37,828 nt of DNA from Cerrena zonata. Its lineage: Eukaryota > Basidiomycota > Agaricomycetes > Polyporales > Cerrenaceae. The stretch is from NCBI GenBank assembly GCA_038087015.1, contig JASBNA010000140.1, forward strand, positions 1 to 37,828, read 5' to 3'. The position numbers and the translations under genes are program-made. This document shows positions 8,590-18,777 of the stretch, in pieces (position 1 is the stretch's first letter; each line of letters opens with the position of its first letter). The notes beneath the pieces are model-generated. The model saw nothing but the letters and a program-made list of their open reading frames with translations. It was not told the DNA's origin and searched no databases.

Positions 8590-9967
8590 ATGACTCAAGC
8601 TAGGCCTCCAGGCGAAGAACAGTTTACATATGACCCAATCATCTTTAAGGCAACTGATAAGTTGAAAATCAAGCTATCACAGTTGAAGTACTTTACCTTC
8701 ACACTTATAGGTGTTGCGCTCTTATGGCCGTGGAATTGTTTTTTATCAGCTTCGGCCTATTATGCCGAAAGGTTTGCCCATAGTCCATCTTTGGTCAAGA
8801 TGTTATCATCCACTATAATGACGGTGTCCAGTATTATTTCTACACTTTTCAATTTTTACTTATCACAATCTCAGCAGGGGGTTAACTATAATTTGAGATT
8901 GAATTCTGGCTTGATTTTAACGATCATTGTATTTCTTATTATGGCTATTTCATGTGTTAGCGATTTCTTCATCAAAATGAAGGATCAGGTTTTCTTTGTA
9001 ACCTTGATTACCTTGGTCTTGATATCAGCAATCGCCACCTGTTTTGCTCAGAATGGAACCATGGCAATAGTGAATGTTATGGGCCCAATATACGCCAATG
9101 GAGTGATGGTTGGTCAAGCTATTGCTGGTGTATTACCATCTGTTGCATTAATAGTTTCAATTCTCCTAATTGGCGATAAACCAAAAGCAATTATAGATGA
9201 TTATGAATATGTCGATAAGAACTTTGGTGTCTTTGTATACTATATCACAGCAACTTTAATATCCATAGTTTGCATGGCATTGCTTTATTTAACTAATCAT
9301 TATCGTACCGAATCAGCCTATAGCACATTGAATCAAATGGTTGATCTGCCTTTAGATGCTGAAGAGCCCCCAGAAGAAACCCCGGAACTTACTCAAACAA
9401 AGTTTGTTTCCTTTTGGGTTTTATGGTCCAAATTGAAGTTAATTGTACTGACAATCTTTCTTACATTCAGTATCACTCTAATTTTTCCCGTCTTTGCTTC
9501 TAACGTCAAACTGACAAATGCTGCTTCATCCGAGCATGTATTTTTCCAAGATAAAATATTCATCCCTTTTATTTTCTTGATGTGGAATTTGGGTGATCTA
9601 TTAGCTCGAGTTATCTGTGGCTGGAAGAATTCAATTCTTCTTATTAAAAATCCCAAAGTTCTCTTCATTTACTCACTCTCGAGGTTGATATTCATTCCTT
9701 TATTTTTAACTTGTAATATCCATCCCTACACTTCTGCTGATGAATCCAGTGCCTTGGTTAATTCCGATTTATGGTATATTTTCCTACAATTACTTTTCGG
9801 TTTATCCAATGGTCAACTAAGTACATCTTGCTTCATGATTGTTGGCAGTTTCTGTGACGATGATGACGAGAAAGAAGCAGCCGGAGGCTTTACAACTGTA
9901 TTCCTCAGTACCTGGTTTAGCCTTTGGTAGTATTCTAAGCTACCTTCTAGTATTATTGATAGATTAG
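8590..9967 (+). CDS. FUN26: Equilibrative nucleoside transporter, Fun26-like (one frameshift)
   Basis: This is an ENT-family (SLC29) transporter. Yeast Fun26 works in the vacuolar/lysosomal membrane and moves nucleosides and nicotinamide riboside. The family opening GVALLWPWNCFLSASAYY (TM1), the TM4-5 region CFAQNGTMAIVNVMGP, a long acidic loop near residue 260 (EEPPEETPELTQ) and WNLGDLLARVICGW in TM8 are all present. I use the first in-frame ATG at 8590; the open frame before it has no ATG. The frame closes early at 9930, within TM11, after FTTVFLST. Dropping one T at about 9913 lets it continue as GLAFGSILSYLLVLLID and stop at 9967, which is the expected ENT last helix. The corrected length is about 458 residues. 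I regard the shift as a sequence error. Confidence 0.88.
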
Positions 9968-10133
9968 TCCATTTTATCGCACAAAGCATATTATTATAGC
10001 CCCAGAAAGTCATTTTTACCTTGTAAAATTCGTAGTTAGTTAAAGAGTGCGCAAGGATCTTAATATGATCGTTAAATTCTTACTTACATCATTTCTTCTT
10101 GAATTCTCAGTTCAGTCAATTAAACCAACAAAG

Positions 10134-12725
10134 ATGTCATCTTTCTGGGAAAATAACAAGGGTTCAATTAAAAATGCAGGTATTGCAACTGCCAAAGGTA
10201 TTGGATCAGGATCGAAAGCCATTGGAAAAGCAGGGGTGCGTACCTACAAAAACCACGAGGCTAAAAGAAAAGGATTACCTCCACCAACTCATGAAAGCAG
10301 TGGTGGAAGCGCTGATAACGATGATAGTTCCGAAAGAAAAAGTTACTCAAAGCCTCTCCCGAGAAATGACAATGTTGATTTGGGAGCTTATGCTCCTCCT
10401 CCAAAGAGAAATGTTGGTACATTCGCTCCAGGTAGTGGTAACTATAGATCACCACCTCCACAACAGACGAATGTTCAACCTGTTCAACAGCCGGCTCCAA
10501 CCCAGTCAATTCCTGCACAACCCAGTCTCCCTCCTAGGTCGAATGCTCCTCCTCAAGCGTCAGAGCCCGAGCCAGCACCTGCCTGTACACCAGTCGCTGA
10601 ACCAGAACCACCGGCACCATCAGCACCTTCAGGTGGATATAGAAGGGCTCCAGCTCCCTTGCCACCAAGAACTCCTCAGTCAGCCCCAGAACAGCCGTCA
10701 TATCCACCTCAGCCAATTGCCAGCCAACCAGTTCCTCCCAGTACTGGTACCGTATCCCCACCACCGAGACAAACCACTCCCTTATCCAAAGAGAGTTTGA
10801 ATAGTTTTGCTCCACCACCTATTCACAAAGATCGAGGTTCTGGATCCAGTTCACCGAGCCTGATTAGTAGACAGAACTCTAACGTCTCCCAGATAAGACC
10901 TTCACCAGGATCTCTGATGCCCGCACCTGATGCGACTAGCTCTAATCAACCTTCGGCTCCATCTGAATATGTTGCTGAGGAGTCCGGAAGAAAGCCACTT
11001 AAAGTTACTGGTATTGACTTGTCCAAAGTTGGCCCACCTCCACCTAAGTATAACGGCCCAGCTTTAAAGTCAAACGAAAACAAACCAAGGCCTTCATCCT
11101 CACATATTGCCTCTTCTCCTCCACCACCCATGCCTTCAAGACCATCTGTCGGTCTGGCAGAAGCTCCTCCTCCTTTGCCATCTAGAAGGTCTGATTCTAC
11201 AGTACCTAGGGACTCTACTCCCCCATTACCTACTCGTACCAGTAACTCTCTGATTGACACTAATCAATCGCTTAATAAACCGAAAAAAGCACCTCCTGCC
11301 AAACCAGTTAAGAAACCAATAAAACTTTCCCAAAGCAACCCACCTCCATACACAGAAGAGGATAACGGCGAAAATGTTCCAACTCCTTTAAGACCATCGA
11401 GCTTTAGTCAACCTAGCTCGCACAATTTCGCCGAAGAAATATCATTAAGAAAAGTGAATAAAGCTTCTCCTGAACCGGAAAATGAAACCGTGGTTCTTCC
11501 TTCAAAACCATCTGATTTGAAAAAAACACCGGCAAAACCAGCACCCAAGCCTAAGCCCAAATTGTTTGGATTTGATCAGAACACCAACACCGAATCAGCT
11601 GAATTGAATGTTGCTTCTTTGAGAAATAAACTCAAGAAAGTTGACTTACCGAAGAACGAACCTCTGCAGAATGATGTTCCTGAGGATGACATCGCCAAAA
11701 GTGAAGAGCCAAAGAAAGCTCCACCGGTGACTAAACCTAAACCACAGATAAAACCTAAGCCATCCATAGTACCAACCGCTTCAAGCTCCCCTTCTAGAAA
11801 CGAGTCTCCTTCAAGAAGTGCTCCACCACCACCGCCACCTCGTAGTAATTCGACTACTCCTCAACCTACAGCACAGGCTCCTCCACCACCACCTTCTAGA
11901 AATTATAACAGAAGTAAGGCAGTTACACCAGAGGTTAGCAATCAACCTCCACAGATTGACCTCGAGCTTCCTAGTGGCTGGTTCGCTAATACTAGTGGTC
12001 CTCTTCAACTTCCTAGCTCTTTAAATGGCCTCAACTATTCGACTAACTTTAGATATAGTACTCGGTCCTCACCAATTGGTACTGTAACATCTTACACAAG
12101 AGGAGTTAACGTTCAATTCAAAGATTTGTCGAGAGCTGAATACGAGTTCACGTGGGAAAATGACAAGATAGATAATGTGAATGTTGAATTGAAAAACTTT
12201 ACGCCATCACCAATTTCTCATAATATTCCAACGAAATCTCAACTATTGGAATACCACAATCAATTCAGCGAATATGTTGCCTCTTGGGCCGAGCATAAGC
12301 TAAACCAACAAGTTGGTTCCGGTGAATGCTGGGACCTAGCTCATGAAGCATTATTGAAAGGTTGCGGCAAGCATGCCTTTGTTTCAACATACACCCATCA
12401 CGGTTTCCCAATCTTAAACATCCAAGGCTCACCAGCAGGGTTACAACTCATTACTGAAACATTTGACGAAGTTCGTAGAGGTGATGTCTTACAATTCTTT
12501 GCAGCCAAATTTGAAAATAAGGCTTCGGGCTCTACCCTGTTTGCCGGAGCACCAGATCACACTGCAATCGTAGTGGAAAATACTAGTGACAAGCTCATTG
12601 TACTTGAGCAAAATGTTGGTGGCGTAAGAAAGGTTTGCCAAGGATCCTATACAATCAGGGATATCACTTCAGGATCAATCGCCGCTTATAGAGCTGTTCC
12701 AGTTTCATGGGCAGAAAAAAAATAA
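10134..12725 (+). CDS. AIM3: Aim3-like actin-patch protein with proline-rich body and cysteine-protease-fold C-terminus
   Basis: The N-terminus MSSFWENNKGSIKNAG followed by a short Gly/Ala/Lys segment is the Aim3 signature (S. cerevisiae begins with a similar FWENNKDS). The middle, about residues 75-610, is low-complexity and full of PPPPP, PxxP and PPPLPxR-like SH3 ligands, fitting the known link of Aim3 to Rvs167/Rvs161 and cortical actin patches. The last 220 residues are a folded domain shared with Bbc1: GSGECWDLAHEALLKGCGKHA, GAPDHTAIVVEN and IVLEQN place a Cys, a His and a polar residue in NlpC/P60-like order. The 863-residue frame is intact. I start at 10134 although the frame is open upstream, with an ATG at 10065, because the family begins at FWENN; the 23 extra residues look like a spurious hydrophobic leader. 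Confidence 0.88.
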   Translation: MSSFWENNKGSIKNAGIATAKGIGSGSKAIGKAGVRTYKNHEAKRKGLPPPTHESSGGSADNDDSSERKSYSKPLPRNDNVDLGAYAPPPKRNVGTFAPGSGNYRSPPPQQTNVQPVQQPAPTQSIPAQPSLPPRSNAPPQASEPEPAPACTPVAEPEPPAPSAPSGGYRRAPAPLPPRTPQSAPEQPSYPPQPIASQPVPPSTGTVSPPPRQTTPLSKESLNSFAPPPIHKDRGSGSSSPSLISRQNSNVSQIRPSPGSLMPAPDATSSNQPSAPSEYVAEESGRKPLKVTGIDLSKVGPPPPKYNGPALKSNENKPRPSSSHIASSPPPPMPSRPSVGLAEAPPPLPSRRSDSTVPRDSTPPLPTRTSNSLIDTNQSLNKPKKAPPAKPVKKPIKLSQSNPPPYTEEDNGENVPTPLRPSSFSQPSSHNFAEEISLRKVNKASPEPENETVVLPSKPSDLKKTPAKPAPKPKPKLFGFDQNTNTESAELNVASLRNKLKKVDLPKNEPLQNDVPEDDIAKSEEPKKAPPVTKPKPQIKPKPSIVPTASSSPSRNESPSRSAPPPPPPRSNSTTPQPTAQAPPPPPSRNYNRSKAVTPEVSNQPPQIDLELPSGWFANTSGPLQLPSSLNGLNYSTNFRYSTRSSPIGTVTSYTRGVNVQFKDLSRAEYEFTWENDKIDNVNVELKNFTPSPISHNIPTKSQLLEYHNQFSEYVASWAEHKLNQQVGSGECWDLAHEALLKGCGKHAFVSTYTHHGFPILNIQGSPAGLQLITETFDEVRRGDVLQFFAAKFENKASGSTLFAGAPDHTAIVVENTSDKLIVLEQNVGGVRKVCQGSYTIRDITSGSIAAYRAVPVSWAEKK

Positions 12726-12881
12726 GTTAACTCAATAAGACGTTATATACATTTTTTATCGATCTTGTAGCTCACTAAAAAAGATAGCGACCATTATTTT
12801 TTTTCGAAAAATCAAACAGAGAAAAAAAAAAAAGGCATAATGGCATCTCGATGAGATTGGATTAACTCAGACACCCAAATC

Positions 12882-14726
12882 ATGCCTCAAGCAACTGAAG
12901 AAGTATCTGGATCGAGTGAAGGGGTCGTTGCGCCGGCTTTATCCACTTACCAGGACGAGGACACTTTTCAATTTGATAAAGTGTTAGACCTGGAGAAAAA
13001 TAGAAGTCATCTCGGGTTGCAAGAAAATGAAGACTACATAACTAGAATTAATGAATACTATTCAATAGACGAGATAGTCAAGTTTCTCAAAGGTGGAAAT
13101 GAGGATAATAGTGATTTCAAGAGAATAACATTGCAATTCCCAGACTCGCTAGTATGCGACTCAGCTAGTATTGTTCATGAATTGCAGAAAAAGTTGGGGC
13201 TATCATACGAAGGATTTGTTTCAAATGATGAAGGAACAAAAAATGATGCCTGTAATGATTCTAATGGTTGTTGTAGCTCAGGCGGAGGATCCTGTGCCAA
13301 CAAGAGTGAAACATCACATCAGAGCCACAAGCAAGGAAGATTTGGATATTAGCTGACACCTCATACTCTGCTTGTTGTATTGATGAAGTTGCAGCTGAAC
13401 ATGTCCAAAGTGACTTGGTAGTTCATTTTGGTGATGCATGTCTTAATCCTGTGGACAAGTTGCCAGCTATTTATGTGTTTGGATCGCCTAGAGTCGATCT
13501 TCACGAATTGGTTGAAAAATTCCAAGAAAGATATCCCCTTGAAACTGAAAGCCAGCTGAGTATATTATTAATGGCTGATGCACCACACACAACAATCCTT
13601 AAGCCATTATATAAAATGTTAAAACCCCAGTATCCCAACTTGGCTTATGCGGATGTATACATCGACCCGTCTTCCAAGGCTTCAATTATAGGGTACGAGC
13701 TGAAAGCTCTCGAGAAAGACGCCGTTCATGTTTTGAATAGAACCCTCCTACACTTAGAAGATGAACTCGTTGATGAGGAAGATATAGATGCCACGCTTTC
13801 CCAATATGACTTATTCATATAACCATACCTGAAACACCCAGATTATTGCAATTAACCACTAGATTCAATCAGTAAGCACATACGATCCTCTGAGCGTACC
13901 TATTTCACAAGGCCCTTATCCAAACTTGATGCGTAGATACAGATATATGCACATGGCAAGATCTGCAGGTACTGTTGGGCTCTTGGTGAATACTTTATCT
14001 TTGGCCAACACCAAGAAACTTATCAATACCATGGGGAAGAAGCTCAAGGAGGCTGGAAAAAAACACTACATATTCGTTGTCGGTAAACCCAATGTTGCTA
14101 AGTTGGCCAATTTTGAAAATGTTGATATTTGGTGTATCCTAGGCTGTGATCATCAAGGGATAATTATTGATCAGAACAATGAATACTTCAAGCCAATTGT
14201 GACCCCATACGAACTTATGCTAGCATTGAATTACGAACTTTCTTGGACAGGCAAGTGGGTGACCGACTTTAGAAATATCTTACAAGAAATGAATGAAGAG
14301 GAAAAAACTGAACACGAAAATAAAAATGAAAACCATGTTCAAAACGATAAGGGAACATCAACCGATGATTACGAAGATGAGGCACCAGAATTCAATCCTG
14401 TCACTGGTCAATTCGTGAGTAACGCTAGACCATTGAGACGCTTACAACATTTGCAAATAACGTCACAAGAAGATAACCAGACTGAAAATAACAATGACAA
14501 AGACAGCGACAAGAGCTTGGTGAAGAAATTCTCCAGTGCAGTGGCAATAAAGAATACTGTTTCTACCTCTGCTATGCATTTACAAAATAGACACTGGACA
14601 GGTCTCGGAAGTGATTGGCAAAATGGTGATAGTGATGAAGACGCGTCAGAAGAAGGTGCAAGAGTAGAGGAAGGTAGAGGGGGTGTGGCCAGAGGCTATG
14701 ATTTTGACAGAGAGACTCACAAATGA
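12882..14726 (+). CDS. DPH2: Diphthamide synthesis protein Dph2 (three apparent single-base losses)
   Basis: Dph2 pairs with Dph1 in the radical-SAM-like Fe-S enzyme that transfers 3-amino-3-carboxypropyl from SAM to the eEF2 histidine, the first step of diphthamide. The family order is complete but spread over frames: ITLQFPDSLVCDS, LADTSYSACCIDEVAAEHV, HFGDACLNPV (cluster cysteines), VFGSPRVDLHELVE, the RRYRYMHMARSAGTVGLLVNT core, FVVGKPNVAKLANF, IWCILGCDHQGIII, and the C-terminal DRETHK. Joins require one base each at AA 13337-13338, TT 13814-13815 and G 13872; each is a homopolymer one base short, and the three together restore the frame. The corrected length is about 615 residues, longer than yeast's 534 because of a Cys/Ser-rich insert (CCSSGGGSC) and an acidic tail. 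A four-codon uORF (12840-12854) precedes the ATG. Confidence 0.9.
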
Positions 14727-14998
14727 TTGGATTATATAGACTTGTATTTATTTCTGTAAATATATTAAACTGAATCGTAAAAGTTGCAACCGAACTGGAA
14801 ATAACTTTGTTATTGTTTTTTTTTTTTAGCTATGTATTCGTTATGTCAGTCTCATTTTCTATTGTTCGGCCCAGTATGGTAACTTTTTTGTACCTAGTTA
14901 GCGATCTCGAGAAAGAAAGGCCATCCGGATAAAAATTATGGACTTTAGTTTAGCTTTCGAGGATTACAATCTATAGAGTTGAGGATGATATAATAAGT

Positions 14999-16084
14999 AT
15001 GACGGTTAGTATAGATTCAATTTTGGCGATATTGAAGGAGCAAATCATCTATGTTTATTGGGTACTTTTTATACTATGGTATGTTTTTGACGTTTTACTT
15101 ACTCGGTTATCTGATTTACTAACGATTTTTCAGTTTGATTACAAGATTCAATGTTGTTTGGGTGGCAGCGTATGTATCGCTTTGTGTTGGCCACCTTATT
15201 TATGATTACTCCAAGAACTATAAGTATCCCGATTCGAGTAAATGGCAGCAAATCAGCGATGGTGATATTGCATTAATAACGGGCGGAAGCAATGGATTGG
15301 GAGAAGAAATAGTAAATGACTTACTTGAAAGTACCGATATCGGTAGAGTAATAGTACTCGATGTGGAACACCCTCATATGGCTCAGATGAATGAGAAGGT
15401 GGAGTACCATGAATGTGACATTGGGAATGAAGAAGAACTAAACAATACATTGACAGCCATAATAGATCATTTAGAGAAAAAGGACCAGCACATAAGTGTT
15501 TTAATCAACAATGCAGCTATCAGACATCGTGAATCATTCCTAAATTTATCAAGAGAAAAGATTTTCAACGTGTTCAACGTTAACACCTTTTCTCAAATAT
15601 GGATCTTGAAGCTGGTATTGAGTAATCACATTGAAAGGATTTTACCGAGAGATCCCAACGCAAGACTCTCGGTAGTCTTTGTATCTTCAATATTGGGAAC
15701 GTTAGCACCTAAGAATCTTTCCGCTTATTCTGCATCGAAAGCCGCTATTATTCAAATTTATGAATCTTTACTGAAAGAGCTTTCTGAATATCCAAGCAGT
15801 CCGTTTACTTCTCATAACTTCAGGGCCAATTGACGACAAAGATGTTTGAAGATGTTATGCCTTCAAGATTATTTTTTGCTCCTTTAGTTAATCATATCAA
15901 GTTTGCAAAAAACATCGTCAAAAGCATAAACGATGGAGAAAAAGGTGTCATATGTGAGCCTTTCTATGCAAATTTTCTACCAGCTATTCGAGTACTTCCA
16001 ATATTCTTACAAGATTTTTGTAGGAAGATGTCTGAAATGGACGATAAAATTAAAGATTTAGACAATTCGAAAAAAGAACGTTAA
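14999..16084 (+). CDS. Membrane-anchored short-chain dehydrogenase/reductase, YDL114W-like (spliced, one frameshift)
   Basis: Two hydrophobic stretches (about residues 10-55) are followed by a classical SDR domain: cofactor loop TGGSNGLGEE, the acidic NAD(P)-selecting VLDVEHP, INNAAIRH, catalytic serine in VVFVSSILG, and YSASKAA as the YxxxK active site. The protein is probably an NAD(P)-dependent oxidoreductase of the ER or lipid droplets; the substrate is unknown, as for S. cerevisiae YDL114W, the closest match I recall. Exon 1 is 14999-15078 and exon 2 begins at 15134, reading ...LCLITRFNVVWVAAY across the join. A second break at GGG 15823-15825 needs one extra G, after which GQLTTKMFEDV continues to the stop at 16084. 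The corrected length is about 343 residues. The segment before GQL looks a few residues short for the family, so more bases may be missing there. Confidence 0.82.
15079..15133 (+). other. Spliceosomal intron, 55 nt
   Basis: The donor GTATGT is at 15079-15084, the perfect branchpoint TACTAAC at 15117-15123 and the acceptor CAG at 15131-15133, 8 nt after the branchpoint. Removing the 55 nt moves the reading frame exactly as needed to join the membrane-anchor exon to the dehydrogenase exon. It is the only full-consensus intron I found in the window. Confidence 0.92.
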
Positions 16085-16225
16085 TTATACTAGATAGACT
16101 TTTAAAAAATTTTTTCTTTTTTTTTTTTATTTAATTACATTTAAACTCTACAGTATTCATGATTATGTACTTATGATTTTGTATCTATATTGTTCCTGCT
16201 AAGTGTCTATGTATGCCTTTTTACC

Positions 16226-18241
16226 TCACCAGTTGGAATTTGAAGAGAGAAGAACAAGCTTCTTCTTCTTCTTCTTTCCTTTGGAATTTCCTTGTGCTTG
16301 TTGTTCCTTTTCCATTTCCTCTTTTGCTCTCCTAATCATCTCTTCAGGATCCCAATCATAAGGGTCATCATCATCGTGGAGTGAGGGTTGAACTTCTGAT
16401 TTGGGTATCTTGGTACCCCATATGGTTGTTTGAAATGTATTTTGATCCAGAGAAGAGTCGGAATGAGTATCATCATTAGTGTTCTCTGCTTGAGAGCTTG
16501 AGCTAGCATTGTTTGCCAGCGATGATAAAGGTGGTAACTCTCTATAATCATTTATAGTCAAACTGCCGAAATTTGCAGGATAATAATCATAGGTATAGTC
16601 ATCATTGTTAGCTAGTTCAGGATTATTCTCTCTTTCGAAAAAAATTCGGGTTCTGAGTTCTTCAGCATCAAGAGCCAATTTTTTATTCTTGTCTTCTTTA
16701 CGAAGCTTCCTTTCGGACGCCTTCGTACGTTTAGTTAAATCATTCTTAAATATTTTCCAAGTCTCTTGGTCAATATATTCATTATTCAGCCAATTACATT
16801 CTAAAAATCCAATTGAACTTCCTAATGGTAAATGCGATAAATATTTATATTTGGTTGTCACCACTTCAGGTGAAAGGTCTTCGTAGCGTATATTTTCAAT
16901 TTTGGCAATAACTGAAGATGGAAGTCGAGTATAGTCTCCGTTATACGCAGTTTTCAATACTTTCATATCCAATGGCGATAAAACGTAAGTGGAGTTCGCC
17001 CTGAATCCAGTTTGATAATAAAAGAATGGATTTGAATGAAGCTTTTGGGTATCTTTGTTAGCCGGAGCAGGGATCTGTTGCAGAAACTTGGCAGACCATT
17101 CTTCAATGTCTTTATTTATATTTTCAATTGCCAATTTAATGAATTTCCCATCATCGTTGTACAAATGCTTTTCGTTTTCATAGGCAGTCATGATATCTTT
17201 CTTTTCTTTCTCATACATAGCTATTAAGTATGCAAAATCCGCTTTCAAAAGACGCAGGTATGGCGTTAGGTCTGGTAAATTATCAGATTGATTAACCCAA
17301 GGAAAATTATCTATAGTTAAACTTAATTCATCGAGTGCACTAGGTAAAGGTAGGATTTTATCTTGAGGTCTTGCCATCAAGGTCAAAATAGCTTCGTCAT
17401 GGATCTTAGGAACTTCAAATCTTTCATCCACCAGATCTATCAATACCGGTTTGACTTCCTTGGTTCTAATAATCGAAGCACATAATGGACAGTCACGATA
17501 CTTCTCCACTATGACCAGGCTCTCACGCTTTTTGGATGTAGGGATCTCACTTTCAAGTAATGACAAGAGACATGTTAAGCAAAGAATATGACCACAAGAC
17601 GTAATCATACGAGGAGCAATTGGTTCTTCGGACAAACAAATTGGACACGAATTACCCTTTGGAACCACAATTCTCAATATACTAGACGTTTCGACCGGAA
17701 CATTAGGATCCAATTGTTGAATTTTATAATCGTCTCTGTAATCCACGATAAATTTGTAATTAACATTGATGAAGCTCATTCCGTGTAAATGGACTTTGGA
17801 AACATTGGATCTTGACTTTTTGGAATGGTCACTGTTCCTTCTTGCCTTGGATTTACTATGATTCTGTTGATACACTTCCAGATCTTTGTAAGACTGGAAA
17901 TCAAGCAAGTGATCAAGTGATATTTGATTCTTTCTTGCCTTGCCGAATTTTTTACTCTGTATACCAGAAGGTTCCGAGTACTGCTCCAGCTCATCTCCTC
18001 CTAGGTTGCTACCCTTATTGGAAGCCTGCGGATTTGCTCCTTTTCTATTCGATACCAAAGACCCTCCTGATTTTTCTTTGGGTCTGGCCTTCATCTTTTG
18101 ATGTTGTTTCTGCGATGCAATATGCTGACCTTTAGATCGGTCTGATACGGTATGATTGGCACGAGAGTAATTCTCGCCCCTATTATTCAAGTGAAGCTTC
18201 TGGCCGTTAGTGTAAGTAGGACTATTAGGATCTTTTGACAT
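16226..18241 (-). CDS. MAG2: RING-type E3 ubiquitin ligase Mag2 (RNF10 family)
   Basis: Mag2 and its human counterpart RNF10 ubiquitinate 40S ribosomal proteins; in yeast Mag2 adds the first ubiquitin to uS3 on stalled, non-functional 18S ribosomes. The 671-residue protein has a basic, disordered N-terminus (about 1-150), a short conserved block (SFINVNYKFIVDYRDDY), then a C3HC4 RING with C199, C202, C216, H218, C221, C224, C251 and C254. An insert of about 25 residues separates the second and third cysteine pairs, as in this family. The C-terminus ends in a Lys-rich run (KGKKKKKKLVLLSSNSNW). The start is the ATG at 18241; upstream codons are open but lack ATG. It is divergent from the TRE-like gene. 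Confidence 0.88.
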   Translation of the reverse strand: MSKDPNSPTYTNGQKLHLNNRGENYSRANHTVSDRSKGQHIASQKQHQKMKARPKEKSGGSLVSNRKGANPQASNKGSNLGGDELEQYSEPSGIQSKKFGKARKNQISLDHLLDFQSYKDLEVYQQNHSKSKARRNSDHSKKSRSNVSKVHLHGMSFINVNYKFIVDYRDDYKIQQLDPNVPVETSSILRIVVPKGNSCPICLSEEPIAPRMITSCGHILCLTCLLSLLESEIPTSKKRESLVIVEKYRDCPLCASIIRTKEVKPVLIDLVDERFEVPKIHDEAILTLMARPQDKILPLPSALDELSLTIDNFPWVNQSDNLPDLTPYLRLLKADFAYLIAMYEKEKKDIMTAYENEKHLYNDDGKFIKLAIENINKDIEEWSAKFLQQIPAPANKDTQKLHSNPFFYYQTGFRANSTYVLSPLDMKVLKTAYNGDYTRLPSSVIAKIENIRYEDLSPEVVTTKYKYLSHLPLGSSIGFLECNWLNNEYIDQETWKIFKNDLTKRTKASERKLRKEDKNKKLALDAEELRTRIFFERENNPELANNDDYTYDYYPANFGSLTINDYRELPPLSSLANNASSSSQAENTNDDTHSDSSLDQNTFQTTIWGTKIPKSEVQPSLHDDDDPYDWDPEEMIRRAKEEMEKEQQAQGNSKGKKKKKKLVLLSSNSNW

Positions 18242-18777
18242 TATAATCACAGATTAGTCATAAACGGATCTATCCACCTAATACCGAAGGGTTTTAATGC
18301 GAATCCAACAATTGTATACCAAACAACAACGAAAGGGTATTGATTCTGTATCGTCCAGGCAAGCTGATGTATATGAATTCACAATTCCGTGTTCATACAC
18401 CCCTTGGTTTGCCTTGATTTAGAAGAACCTTCAATGATATATATTCATCTGGAGATTTGATGGCCCACAGGGGAGTTTTTGCTGATGCGTGGTGTACGGA
18501 CCGGGAAAAGACCCGTGCAGACCGCCAACCGCAGTTTATCCCAAGAAAAACCACCGGGAAATACTTTACTAATATACATACGATAGTGTGCCAAAAATAA
18601 CAGATAGGAAAAAAGAGAGAAAAAAATAGCCTAAGAAGCCATTTAGATGAATGAAAACTAAGTTGTTAGTATCTGGAACTTCTTCTTATTCTTTTAGCAG
18701 CATATAAACGGCAGAACCCTCAGATCTGATCACTAAGTGAATCTGGCATAGGAAAAGAATAGAAGTTTAAGTTTAGA
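18242..18777. promoter_or_regulatory. Divergent promoter region between MAG2 and the TRE-like gene
   Basis: These 536 bp hold no gene I can support. The notable element is an inverted repeat CGGG-AAAAGA-CCCG at 18502-18515, within a locally GC-richer block containing further CGG/CCG triplets (18498-18535); zinc-cluster (Zn2Cys6) regulators bind such paired CGG half-sites. A TACTAAC-like string on the minus strand near 18665 has no matching donor and is not called as an intron. Confidence 0.35.

Noticed and set aside
10065..10133. Signal-peptide-like hydrophobic leader in frame with AIM3
   Set aside because: The family begins at the FWENN motif and the protein is a cortical actin-patch component with no need for secretion; the open upstream frame is most likely 5' leader.
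10000..12100. Long open frames on other strands and frames over AIM3
   Set aside because: They are shadows of the proline/serine-rich repeat composition and have no independent start, domain or codon bias.
12882..14726. DPH2 as a pseudogene
   Set aside because: Every conserved block and the cluster cysteines are intact and the three shifts are homopolymer losses; a sequence-error explanation is simpler.
18660..18675. Minus-strand TACTAAC suggesting an intron in the MAG2 leader
   Set aside because: No GTATGT-type donor upstream on that strand; the only minus GTATGT (about 18585) lies downstream of the branchpoint.
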